Shown here: piece after piece, positions 28,471 to 37,862 of the stretch
How the letters are laid out: each line of letters starts with the position of its first letter
Numbering within the stretch: position 1 is the stretch's first letter
Assembly: GCA_026005015.1 (NCBI GenBank)
Contig: BPKG01000005.1
Coordinates: forward strand, 124,001-188,000
From: Burkholderiales bacterium
GTDB taxonomy: Bacteria; Pseudomonadota; Gammaproteobacteria; Burkholderiales; UBA6910
DNA: 64,000 nt
Direction of reading: 5' to 3'
The notes under the pieces: model-generated
What the model was told of the DNA's origin: nothing
The model's input: only the letters and a program-made list of their open reading frames with translations
Database searches by the model: none
Position numbers and translations under genes: made by a program

Positions 28471-30096
28471 ATGCTGACCGCCGCCTACCGCTGGGTGGAC
28501 CGCAACTTCCTCTCTTTGGGCCGGGAGATGCGGCTCTCCTACCTGCCGCCCCTGATGGTGTACATGGCGGCGGGAATCTCCGGCCTCACGGACATCGTGG
28601 GCGCCTTCTTCGTCAAGGATTACCTGGGGCTTTCCGCCGCGTTTCTGGCCGCCCTCGGGTTCTGGGTCAACATTCCCTGGGCCCTCAAGATGCCCCTGGG
28701 ACACCTGGTGGACCTGGTGTGGCGCTGGAAGAGCGCCCTCGTTTACCTGGGGGCGACCCTCATCGCGGCGAGCCTCCTCATCATGGTGGGGCTGATCGGC
28801 CATCGGGAGGCCCTGGTCGCCCTCATGCCGGCGGAGGCGTGGTACGTGCTTTCCGCGCTCCTCGCTCCCGTGGGTTATGTGCTCCAGGACGCGGTGGCGG
28901 ACGCCATGACGGTGGAGGCGGTGCCGCGGGTAGACCCGGACGGACGGCCCATCGACCCGGCTACCCGCAAGGGCATGCACACCACCATGCAGACCCTGGG
29001 GAGGGTGGCCATCATCGGCGGCGCCGTGCTGGTGGCAATGGTCAACCTGTACGTGTTCTCCGGCACCCAGGCCCTGCCCATGGAAGCCAAGGCGCAGATC
29101 TATTACCGCGTCTACCTGATGGCCCTGGCGATTCCCGCCATTTCGGTGGCGGGCGTGGTGATCCATTCGGTGCGCAAGCGCCGCGACCTGCGGCGGCTCA
29201 CGGCCCAGGGCTACGGCAGGGAAGCGGCGGAGGAGCTGGTGCTGGGGCCCGTCGCGCGCCCGGCCCCCAACGGGTGGATCCTGGGCGGAGGCTGCGCCTT
29301 CGTCGCCTTCACCGTGGGGCTGGGCCTGAGCGATGTGCCCTACAACCAGGAGCTGATCTTCGCTGGTTCCCTCGCCATCGTCTTGTTCCTCATCGGCAGG
29401 CTCACCCGGGAGCTGGAGGCCGAGGCGCGCGCCACCTTGATCGGCACGGCGGTCGTGATTTTCGCCTTCCGCGCGGTGCCGACGCCGGGCGCCGGGCTCA
29501 CCTGGTGGATGATCGACGAGCTGGGCTTCGACGAGCATTTCCTGTCCGTGCTTTCCCTGATCGGCAGCACCCTCACCCTGGCGGGCATGTTCATCTTCCG
29601 CCGCTTCATGGCGGAGCGCTCCATCGGCTACGTGGTGGGTTTCCTCACCATCGCCGGGACGCTCCTGGCGCTGCCCATCGTCGGCATGTACTATGGGCTG
29701 CACCGATGGACCGCCGCCGTGACCGGTGGCATGGTGGACGCCCGCTTCATCGCCCTGGTGAACACCGCCCTGGAATCGCCCCTGGGGCAGATCGCCATGA
29801 TTCCGATGCTCGCCTGGATCGCCAACTCGGCGCCCGCCAACCTGAAGGCCACCTATTTCGCCGTCATGGCCTCGTTCACCAACCTGGCCCTCTCGGCGGC
29901 CCAGCTTGGTACCAAGTACCTCAATCAGGTTTTCGTCGTCACCCGGGAGGTGCGCGATCCCGCCACCGGGACGGTCCTGGTCCCCGCTGACTACAGCGAG
30001 CTGGGAATGCTCCTCGTCACCCAGACCTTGATCGGCCTGGCGTTGCCTTTCGCCGCCCTCGCCCTCGCCCGGCTGGCCCGGTGGCGCACCGGGTAG
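28471..30096 (+). CDS. MFS transporter, folate-biopterin (BT1)-like
   Basis: 541 aa with about 12 membrane helices. The start region SGLTDIVGAFFVKDYLGLSAAFLAALGFWVNIPWALKMPLGHLVDL resembles BT1/folate-biopterin carriers of cyanobacteria and plants, where the K-x-P-x-G-x-x-x-D pattern follows helix 2. A hydrophilic insert lies at about residues 225-270. Transport of a pteridine-like or other organic anion is possible, but the substrate is not readable from sequence. No clear ribosome-binding site; ATG 28471 matches the hydrophobic start. Confidence 0.7.
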   Translation: MLTAAYRWVDRNFLSLGREMRLSYLPPLMVYMAAGISGLTDIVGAFFVKDYLGLSAAFLAALGFWVNIPWALKMPLGHLVDLVWRWKSALVYLGATLIAASLLIMVGLIGHREALVALMPAEAWYVLSALLAPVGYVLQDAVADAMTVEAVPRVDPDGRPIDPATRKGMHTTMQTLGRVAIIGGAVLVAMVNLYVFSGTQALPMEAKAQIYYRVYLMALAIPAISVAGVVIHSVRKRRDLRRLTAQGYGREAAEELVLGPVARPAPNGWILGGGCAFVAFTVGLGLSDVPYNQELIFAGSLAIVLFLIGRLTRELEAEARATLIGTAVVIFAFRAVPTPGAGLTWWMIDELGFDEHFLSVLSLIGSTLTLAGMFIFRRFMAERSIGYVVGFLTIAGTLLALPIVGMYYGLHRWTAAVTGGMVDARFIALVNTALESPLGQIAMIPMLAWIANSAPANLKATYFAVMASFTNLALSAAQLGTKYLNQVFVVTREVRDPATGTVLVPADYSELGMLLVTQTLIGLALPFAALALARLARWRTG

Positions 30097-30281
30097 GTGT
30101 TTTTCCGACAGGCGCCGGCGGCGGTGCAAATGTTTGACACGGCAGCGGGAGTCGGCTAAAAAGGCAGCGTGTTCGCTGCAAGGTTTGCACCACCGGTTGG
30201 CGGTTCGCAGTCTTGTAGGTCCGACATGGGAACGCGGTTACGGCCGCGGGTTTGGTTTGTTTTTTTGGAAAGGATTGTGTA

Positions 30282-30485
30282 ATGGCCACCGGTACGGTGA
30301 AATGGTTCAACGAGGCGAAGGGCTACGGTTTCATCACCCCCGACGGGGGCGGTGAAGATCTTTTCGTCCACTTCTCCGCGATCCAGGGCAAGGGCTTCAA
30401 GACCCTGAAAGAAGGGCAAAAGGTATCCTTTGACGTGACCCAAGGCCCCAAGGGCAAGCAGGCGTCCAACGTCAATCCCGCCTGA
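30282..30485 (+). CDS. Cold-shock protein (CspA family)
   Basis: 67 aa OB-fold nucleic-acid chaperone: RNP1 KGYGFIT and RNP2 DLFVHFSAI are intact. It binds single-stranded RNA and melts structure at low temperature. The 185-base leader (30097-30281) before the ATG is long and T-rich near its end, like cold-shock leaders that regulate translation; GGAAAGGA is the ribosome-binding site. Followed by a strong terminator. The neighbours RRM protein and RhlE helicase on the opposite strand complete a cold-shock cluster. Confidence 0.95.
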   Translation: MATGTVKWFNEAKGYGFITPDGGGEDLFVHFSAIQGKGFKTLKEGQKVSFDVTQGPKGKQASNVNPA

Positions 30486-30508
30486 CGACGCAGTCGTTCG
30501 AACGCATC

Positions 30509-30538
30509 AAACCCCGGCATGATCGTGCCGGGGTTTTT
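30509..30538 (+). terminator. Rho-independent terminator of the cold-shock gene
   Basis: Perfect 11-bp stem AAACCCCGGCA / TGCCGGGGTTT (30509-30519 and 30526-30536) with a six-base loop and a run of five T at the end, 24 bases after the csp stop. Confidence 0.92.
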
Positions 30539-30721
30539 GTTTCTTGGAAGACTCAACACCCCGTGGTTTCGGTCTGCCGCCTCCAGGGTCAGAACCCTAG
30601 CGAAACGCCGAGGCCCCTCTTCCGCCCTCCGGCGGGCGGCCGGCGAGGTGGAGCAGGGGCCCCATCGGCACGATGGAGATGCGACCCGAGTCCGGACGCA
30701 AGGGCCGCCGGCTGCTACGGC

Positions 30722-31171
30722 CCCTCACCGGGGGGCTCGCGTCCGCCGCCTCTTCGACCGCCTTCTCTGGCGAAGCGCATGGGGAATGGAGCTCCGGTCG
30801 AACGCTTTCGCGTCGGCGGCTTTTCGGGCGCTCGCTTGCCGTTGATCCCCGCCTTCGGCGTGGGCCCTCACCGGGGGGCTCGCGTCCGCCGCCTCTTCGA
30901 CCGCCTTCTCTGGCGAAGCGCATGGGGAATGGAGCTCCGGTCGAACGCTTTCGCGTCGGCGGCTTTTCGGGCGCTCGCTTGCCGTTGATCCCCGCCTTCG
31001 GCGTGGGCCCTCACCGGGGGGCTCGCGTCCGCCGCCTCTTCGACCGCCTTCTCTGGCGAAGCGCATGGGGAATGGAGCTCCGGTCGAACGCTTTCGCGTC
31101 GGCGGCTTTTCGGGCGCTCGCTTGCCGTTGATCCCCGCCTTCGGCGTGGGCCCTCACCGGGGGGCTCGCGT
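30722..31171. repeat. 143-bp tandem repeat, 3.15 copies
   Basis: Three near-identical 143-bp units (about 30722-30864, 30865-31007, 31008-31150) plus a 21-base partial fourth (31151-31171). Every unit begins CCCTCACCGGGGGGCTCGCG, the same bases that encode the last residues and stop of the RRM protein on the minus strand. Because 143 is not a multiple of three, each unit shifts frame, so the array is not a protein repeat. On the minus strand each unit can form ACGC-GAAA-GCGT and CGCC-GAA-GGCG hairpins, so it would give a structured 3' tail to the RRM message. The 180 bases before it (30539-30721) hold no gene I can support. Confidence 0.9.
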
Positions 31172-31417
31172 ACGTCCCTTAGGGCGCGCCTCATGGACTC
31201 TCAGGGGGCGGCCGTGCAGCTCTTTGCCGTTGAGGCTCCGGATCGCCGCGAGGGCGTGTTGCTTGCCGGGCATTTCGATGAAGCCGAAGCCGCGGGAGGC
31301 GCCCGTGAACAGCTCCCGCATCACCTGGGCGGATCTCACGTCACCGAAGGCCTTGAACAATTCGGTCAGCTCCGCCTCGGTGGCTTGGGGTGGCAGGTTG
31401 CCTACAAAGATATTCAT
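31154..31417 (-). CDS. RNA-binding protein, single RRM domain
   Basis: 87 aa, one RNA-recognition motif: RNP2 IFVGNL at residues 3-8 and RNP1 RGFGFIEM at about 42-49. Such small RRM proteins in proteobacteria and cyanobacteria are often cold-induced. The tail after the domain is short (ARPKGRTRAPR) and lacks the Gly-rich extension common in the family; the reading frame ends inside the 143-bp repeat unit, where another frame would continue with GGGREPPGEGPRRR. It lies 38 bases behind rhlE and is probably co-transcribed with it. Confidence 0.88.
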   Translation of the reverse strand: MNIFVGNLPPQATEAELTELFKAFGDVRSAQVMRELFTGASRGFGFIEMPGKQHALAAIRSLNGKELHGRPLRVHEARPKGRTRAPR

Positions 31418-31455
31418 CCGGAATTCCTTCTCGGTTTGAGTTGGATGGAGACCAA

Positions 31456-32928
<1,473 letters not shown>

Positions 32929-33151
32929 AAGGATCTCCTGGGATCGGCCTGCTGCGGCTTCACGCCGTCAGAACCGGTTCAGGCAGATGCGCTGTTGCGT
33001 TGATGGAATTCGAGGGAGTTCGAAGAACAACCGCGAGGAGATTGCGACGCTGACCGGATGAACTGGCGCCGAATCCTGGCCGGCATTATACACGGTTTGC
33101 GCCGGCGCGCGGCGCTTTCCGCCGGCGGCTTCCGAGGGCGAGGAAACCGCG

Positions 33152-33826
33152 TCAGGCCAGCCGCTGCCCGATGAAGACGGCGCTCAGGCCCATGACCAGG
33201 CCCGCCGCGAACAGCAGCACCCATTCCCCGTGGCGGTCCCAGGCGGTGGGACGCCTGGGACCTGGATCCAGCCTGAGCTCGCGGCTGCGGCGCAGGTAGC
33301 AGGTGGAGACTAGCAGCATCAGCGCGCCGAACAGGATGGTCCCGGACCAGGCGAGAAAGGCCGCTTCGGTGCCGACCCGGGAGAGATCGGGCCGTTCGGT
33401 CATCAACACGTAGGCGAGGGTGGCGTAGCCCCAGGCGAGGGGATGCATGCAGCGGGCATAGGTCGGAAGCCGCCGGGCCGCCAGCGCTTCCACTTGGGCC
33501 GCGAAGGATGGCACCCGGGAGTCCCGGGTTCCCTCGACGATTCCGTAGCCGCCGTGAAAGCGCAGGCGGGCGGTAGGAGCGGCCGTACCGGCCAAGGCCA
33601 ATTCCAGCGTCAGGCCCTCAAGGGAGGGGCTCGCAGACGCCTTCAGCGCTTCCGGCCCGCTCAGACGCCGGTCCCCCTGATGCCAGGTGGCCGAGAAGCC
33701 GTGTTCCTCCGCCAAGCGATGGATTTCTTCCAGTCCTTGCCCGTCCACCTGGAACGCCGGAAAGCGGCGCCGGTACGAAGCGGCCGAAGGTGCTGGGGCG
33801 AAGGAGCGGGCTTGCAGGGTTGCCAT
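33152..33826 (-). CDS. Membrane protein of unknown function
   Basis: 224 aa. The first 125 residues are soluble (FAPAPSAASYRRRFPAFQVDGQGLEEIHRLAEEHGFSATW), then three membrane helices: about 127-142, 155-177 and 200-220. No recognised family. It lies alone between rhlE (convergent promoter side) and the STAS-like genes, all on the minus strand. The coding call is supported by the frame length and clear hydrophobic pattern. Confidence 0.6.
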   Translation of the reverse strand: MATLQARSFAPAPSAASYRRRFPAFQVDGQGLEEIHRLAEEHGFSATWHQGDRRLSGPEALKASASPSLEGLTLELALAGTAAPTARLRFHGGYGIVEGTRDSRVPSFAAQVEALAARRLPTYARCMHPLAWGYATLAYVLMTERPDLSRVGTEAAFLAWSGTILFGALMLLVSTCYLRRSRELRLDPGPRRPTAWDRHGEWVLLFAAGLVMGLSAVFIGQRLA

Positions 33827-34008
33827 GGAAGGGGCCTTGTCGAATCTCCGGATACGGGAGAGGGGATTGCGGGGTCACCTGCGGAACTCTGCGACAAAAT
33901 CGACCCACGCCTCTTGGGCCGAGCAATCAGCGTGCCGCCCTGCGGAATCAACGGCTTGAAGGGTTCGCCCGGCGGGAGTGTAAAGCCCGCCGACTGGGCC
34001 TTGGCGTT

Positions 34009-34443
34009 TCAGGAACGGCTTCGGCCGGCGCCGATCCCCTCGAAGGGCGCGCTCGGGGCCGATGCCGGGCTCGCCGCCTGGGCCGAGCGGCGCGAAGCTC
34101 CCCGCCCTTTCCGGGTCGACGGGTCCGGGCGGTTTTCTACCCGGACCAGGTTGAACTGGCGGGTGAGGCCGGAAACTTCCAGCAGCCGGGTGACCTCCGG
34201 CGCGCAATCGAGCACCCACAAATCACCCTGGCTCGCCCGCCGGCGCAGGTACAGCAGCAGTCGTAGCTCGTTTTCGTCCACGGCGGTCAGGTTGCGCAGG
34301 ACGATGACCACCGCCTTCCACCAGATCCGGGGAATCCGGTTATAGGCTTCGACGCATTCGTTCCAGGAGTCAGAATCGATCTGGTCCTTGAACTCGACGA
34401 CGACCGGCTCGATGTCGTCGCCCACTTGGATGCGCATCGACAT
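34009..34443 (-). CDS. STAS-like protein (1 of 2)
   Basis: 144 aa. Residues 1-100 have the alternating strand-helix pattern of a STAS domain: VVIVLRNLTAVDENELRLLLYLRRRASQGDLWVLDCAPEVTRLLEVSGLTRQFNLVRVE. Such proteins bind or block anti-sigma factors; no clear phosphorylatable Ser motif (DSxG) is seen, so it could be a degenerate or non-regulated member. The tail is Ser/Ala-rich. GAGGG ahead of the ATG. A paralogue-like gene lies just upstream at 34549-34920. Confidence 0.6.
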   Translation of the reverse strand: MSMRIQVGDDIEPVVVEFKDQIDSDSWNECVEAYNRIPRIWWKAVVIVLRNLTAVDENELRLLLYLRRRASQGDLWVLDCAPEVTRLLEVSGLTRQFNLVRVENRPDPSTRKGRGASRRSAQAASPASAPSAPFEGIGAGRSRS

Positions 34444-34548
34444 GACACCCTCGCTTTCTGCCGCCTGGCCGCGGCGATCCCCTTTTTCTTTATAGCCCAG
34501 TTCGGGATCGGCTGCTGGAACGGAAGTCCTTGATATTACGACCGACGC

Positions 34549-34920
34549 TCAAAGTGCCGGCGCGGGCAATCGGAGGCCGCGGACCGCCTCGAGGGATTCG
34601 GCGCTCAGGGTGATGATGTTGAAGCGCTGACGGAACGTCGGCGACTCGAACAGGCGTAGCAGGTCCGGATGGCAACCCTCCAGGCACAACTCGCAGTCGG
34701 TCGCCTGGGCGCTGAGGTAGGCCAGCCATTGCAGGGATGGTTCCAGGGCCCTCTTGTCCTGGAAGTGGCGCAGCACTACGATGAGGGGCCCTTTCCACCA
34801 GCCGGTGGAAACCCGGTTGAGCGCCTCCGCCAGCTCCAGCTCGAAGGCGCTCCCGCCCTTGCGCCCATCCAGCTCGATGACGATCGGCTCGCTGCGGCAC
34901 AGCCTCTGGTCGAAATGCAT
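34549..34920 (-). CDS. STAS-like protein (2 of 2)
   Basis: 123 aa, similar in plan to the next gene: VVLRHFQDKRALEPSLQWLAYLSAQATDCELCLEGCHPDLLRLFESPTFRQRFNIITL. The shared WWK...IVVLR block in both proteins suggests an old tandem duplication. No classic DSxG phosphorylation site. ATG 34920 has GGAGG eight bases upstream. Function unresolved; neither gene has a partner kinase or phosphatase next to it. Confidence 0.6.
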   Translation of the reverse strand: MHFDQRLCRSEPIVIELDGRKGGSAFELELAEALNRVSTGWWKGPLIVVLRHFQDKRALEPSLQWLAYLSAQATDCELCLEGCHPDLLRLFESPTFRQRFNIITLSAESLEAVRGLRLPAPAL

Positions 34921-35332
34921 GGTCGATCCTCCTTCCTGCCGGGCCAACCCGCGTTCCGAGGCAGACGGCGCGGCCGCCCCTTCCGGCGAGATGGCTCACG
35001 AACGGGATACGAGCCAGAACCGTGCCAGAGACTCTGGCGGGCGCGGTTCCGAGCCGGACCGGGTATTTCCTAACGGATTGGACCGAAGACAGGGGCGAGA
35101 TCCGCTCCTGCCCGGATGCTTTCGGAAAAATGGGCCGACAAAACGCCTGCTGCGATGTTGGCCGGATTTACAGATGGCGGTCGTGCTCCGGCGCTTCAGG
35201 CGAGGAGGGCGGCTAAGTCTTGGATCCGGTGGAAGAGGTGCGGCCTGGCACGAAGGCTGCGTTTCCTTTTGATTCAGCGACGCCGATTAAAAGGCGCGGT
35301 AAGGCGGGACAGGACACCCAAAGGAGGCGGCC
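34921..35332. other. Intergenic region, nothing recognised
   Basis: 412 bases between the divergent STAS-like gene and the GDSL esterase. I see no gene with a plausible product. It must hold promoters for both sides; no clear hexamers, palindromes or repeats stand out. AGGAGG just before 35333 is the ribosome-binding site of the esterase. Confidence 0.5.
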
Positions 35333-36385
35333 ATGGCAACGAGCTTCGGGCGCATCGCGCGATCGGTGGCGATCGCATGCTTTGCCCTGTATACGGCAAC
35401 GGCCGGCGCGGCGATCACCAGTCTCTTCGTCTTTGGCGACAGCCTGGCGGATGCGGGCAACAACGCGGTCGTGTTCGACAGCCTGGCGCCGCCGGACATG
35501 TCCCGCACAGCCACGCCCATTCCGGACCCGAGCTTTATCCCCACGTTTCCCTACGCCTCGGACCGCTATTCGAACGGGCCGGTCTGGGTGGAGCAGCTCG
35601 CGGCGAGCTTGGGCCTGAGCGCCCAAGCCTCGCTTCTAGGCGGAACCAACTTTGCCTTCGGCGGTGCGCGCACCGGTCCCCTCGGCTCCTCTTTCCCGTT
35701 CAGCTTGCTCGATCAGATCGGCTTCTTCCTCGCCGGGACCGGCGGAATCGCGCCGTCCAGCGCCCTGTACGTGATCGTGGGCGGCGGCAACGACGCGCGG
35801 GATGCGTTCGAGATCGCAGCCGGCGGGGGCGATCCCACGGTGCTCATTTCGGACTACGTGGATAACATCGGATCCATCCTGACCCAGCTCGAGACGGCTG
35901 GTGCGCGGAAGTTCCTGCTCGCCAACGTGCCCGACATCGGCAAGACGCCGGCGATCCGGGCGCTCGACGCCATGTTTCCCGGCGTGGCGACGCTTGCCAC
36001 GGGGCTCGCCATGGCCATGAACCTGGCGCTCGCGGCGGAACTGGCCACCCTGCCGGCGGACCTCCTGGGCGGCGTGCGCTTCCTGGACCTCTTCGGTCTG
36101 GTGAATGCCGTCGTCAGCGAACCCGGCGCCTTCGGCATTACCGATGTCACGTCGGCCTGCGCGGCGAGCCTCGCATGCATCGCCGACCCGAGCGGTACCT
36201 TCTTCTGGGACGGCATCCATCCCACGACGGCGGGCCACGCCGCCTTGGCGCACGCGGCCCTCGCCGTGATTCCCGAGCCTTCGACCGCGGTCCTCGCCGC
36301 GGTCGCGCTGGCGCCGCTCGCGCTACGCCGCCGCGGACGGCACGCAGGCTTTCTGCCCGCACAGGTACCGGAACAGGGAGCGTGA
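35333..36385 (+). CDS. PEP-CTERM-anchored GDSL esterase/lipase
   Basis: 350 aa. Signal peptide about 1-26 (ATAGAA), then SGNH/GDSL block I FVFGDSLADAGNN with the catalytic Ser, GGTNFAFGGARTG (block II), GGGNDARD (block III) and FWDGIHPTTAGHA with Asp and His (block V). The end is a PEP-CTERM signal: PEPSTAVLAAVALAPLALRRRGR, i.e. PEP motif, hydrophobic helix, Arg cluster. The protein is thus exported and sorted by exosortase, probably to the exopolysaccharide-linked surface. No exosortase is in the window. Confidence 0.9.
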   Translation: MATSFGRIARSVAIACFALYTATAGAAITSLFVFGDSLADAGNNAVVFDSLAPPDMSRTATPIPDPSFIPTFPYASDRYSNGPVWVEQLAASLGLSAQASLLGGTNFAFGGARTGPLGSSFPFSLLDQIGFFLAGTGGIAPSSALYVIVGGGNDARDAFEIAAGGGDPTVLISDYVDNIGSILTQLETAGARKFLLANVPDIGKTPAIRALDAMFPGVATLATGLAMAMNLALAAELATLPADLLGGVRFLDLFGLVNAVVSEPGAFGITDVTSACAASLACIADPSGTFFWDGIHPTTAGHAALAHAALAVIPEPSTAVLAAVALAPLALRRRGRHAGFLPAQVPEQGA

Positions 36386-36426
36386 CCGGGATCAGGCCGT
36401 CGGCCCCCGCGCTTTCTGCCTGCACG

Positions 36427-37413
36427 CTATCGGCCGAGCACCTCAAGCAGTTCCGGAGAAAAGTTCTTCTTCTGCGCGGCATTGAAGCTGACGACGGCCG
36501 CCTGCCAGCGTTCCCATTCGGGGGAACCTTCCTGCAGCGCGAACAGCTTCATGCCCTTTTCCTGGGCGACGCCCAGAAACTGCTGGTAGCTCTGGATCAT
36601 GAAGTTCTGGGCGGCGTTGCGCGCCTGCGCCGCCGCCTGCAGGATGATCTCCTGCTGCTCCTTGGAGAGGCTCTTGAACCGCTTGAGATTCATCACGTAG
36701 CCGTGGATGTAGGTGCCGAGCACGCCGTTACTGGCCATGACGTGTTTCGCGACTTCGTAGTGCTTGAGCCCCACCATGCCCTGGAGCCCGCCCACCGCCC
36801 CGTCCACCGTGCCCCGCTGGAGCGCCTGGTACACCTCGCCCACGGAAAGCACCACGGGGGACGCGCCCAGGGACTGGAGCAGCTCCGCGTGACCCTTGGA
36901 TGTGGCCCGGATCTTCCTGCCTTTCAGGTCCTCCGGCCCGCGCAGCTCGAAGTTGGTGGAAACCACCGGCGGCCCGATGTCGAAGATGCACAGGATCTTG
37001 GCGCCGTTCTTCTGAAACTCCCGGTCGAACCAGTCGAAAATCGGATTTCCGGGAACGAGCCGCTCCCGCGTCCCTTGCATGGAGAGGGGCCAGAAGGGCA
37101 TGGCTGTCACCGACACGTCGGGAATGCGCCCGGCCCAGCTATCCAGCGTGGTGAGGGCGATGTCCACCGTGCCGGTGGGCACGGCGTTGGGCACGAAGTT
37201 CTGCTTCACCATCTGGTCGTCGGGGAAGTATTTGAACTTGATCGCCCCGTTGGTCCTCTTTTCCACCGCCTCCATGAACGGCTGGGTGAACAGCTTCACC
37301 TGGGGGTGGCTGGAGGTGCCCCACGTCGCGAGGGAAAGCGTTTCGGCGGAAGCGCTCAAGGAAGCCGCCGCCAGCGCTGCGGCAGTCATAAAGCTCTTAA
37401 GCTTGGGTGTCAT
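36427..37413 (-). CDS. dctP: TRAP transporter substrate-binding protein (DctP family), AcnX operon
   Basis: 328 aa periplasmic receptor with a Sec signal (MTPKLKSFMTAAALAAASLSASAE). DctP landmarks: LFTQPFMEAVEKRTNGAIKFKYFPDDQMVKQ, LKGRKIRATSKGHAELLQSLGASPVVLSVGEVYQALQRGTVDGAVGGLQG. It is the last gene of the dctQ-dctM-gntR-acnX operon. The dehydratase neighbour suggests a small carboxylic or amino acid (hydroxyproline-like) substrate. It is not close in sequence to the first dctP of the window. Confidence 0.9.
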   Translation of the reverse strand: MTPKLKSFMTAAALAAASLSASAETLSLATWGTSSHPQVKLFTQPFMEAVEKRTNGAIKFKYFPDDQMVKQNFVPNAVPTGTVDIALTTLDSWAGRIPDVSVTAMPFWPLSMQGTRERLVPGNPIFDWFDREFQKNGAKILCIFDIGPPVVSTNFELRGPEDLKGRKIRATSKGHAELLQSLGASPVVLSVGEVYQALQRGTVDGAVGGLQGMVGLKHYEVAKHVMASNGVLGTYIHGYVMNLKRFKSLSKEQQEIILQAAAQARNAAQNFMIQSYQQFLGVAQEKGMKLFALQEGSPEWERWQAAVVSFNAAQKKNFSPELLEVLGR

Positions 37414-37439
37414 CCTCGCTCCTCCTCTCTAGGGTTTGC

Positions 37440-37862
37440 TCACTTGCGCTTCAGCAATTCGATGACTTTGCGCTGCGGATCGACCCGCACCCAGTCGCCG
37501 GTCTTGATGCACTCCCCCGGCGGGCGCGACCAGCCCTCGGTGATGGTCATGTGGGCGAACACGGCGCCCTGCACCATCACCGGATTGGTGATGCCGAAGA
37601 CCAGCGCCTTGGGGGCGATGCCCTTGTGCTTGATGTCGTAGAAGGCCCAGCCGGCGGCGATGCCGCCCTTGGCGGTGGGAAAGAAGCAGATCTTGTCCTT
37701 GATCAGGGTCCCCTCCAGCTTGTGGCCGGGCTTGGTGATCACCCCGCTCCAGCGGTCCAGGTCGTAGCGGGGGCTAAACCCTTCCTCCGACACCACCGCC
37801 TCGCCTTCCACCACCTCGCCGAAGGCGCGGTTGACTTGAATCGTTTCCAGCACTTCGCTCAT
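37440..37862 (-). CDS. Aconitase X small (swivel) subunit
   Basis: 140 aa. Matches the AcnX swivel domain (DUF126): GEVVEGEAVVSEEGFSPRYDLDRWSGVIT, KGGIAAGWAFYDIKHKGIAPKALVFGITNPVMVQGAVFAHM. It partners with the large subunit encoded upstream, whose stop overlaps this ATG as ATGA. In bacteria AcnX acts as cis-3-hydroxy-L-proline dehydratase; archaeal relatives dehydrate phosphomevalonate. With a TRAP transporter beside it, a catabolic dehydratase is more likely here. Confidence 0.9.
   Translation of the reverse strand: MSEVLETIQVNRAFGEVVEGEAVVSEEGFSPRYDLDRWSGVITKPGHKLEGTLIKDKICFFPTAKGGIAAGWAFYDIKHKGIAPKALVFGITNPVMVQGAVFAHMTITEGWSRPPGECIKTGDWVRVDPQRKVIELLKRK

Noticed and set aside
27772-30129. 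785-residue minus-strand reading frame opposite the MFS carrier
   Set aside because: Antisense of a membrane protein gene in GC-rich DNA; His/Gly/Asp-rich with no domain.
30722-31171. CRISPR array
   Set aside because: Units are contiguous 143-bp copies without spacers.
30597-31194. Overlapping Arg/Ser-rich frames across the 143-bp repeats
   Set aside because: Arise because the period is not a multiple of three; composition is not protein-like and no ribosome-binding site is present.
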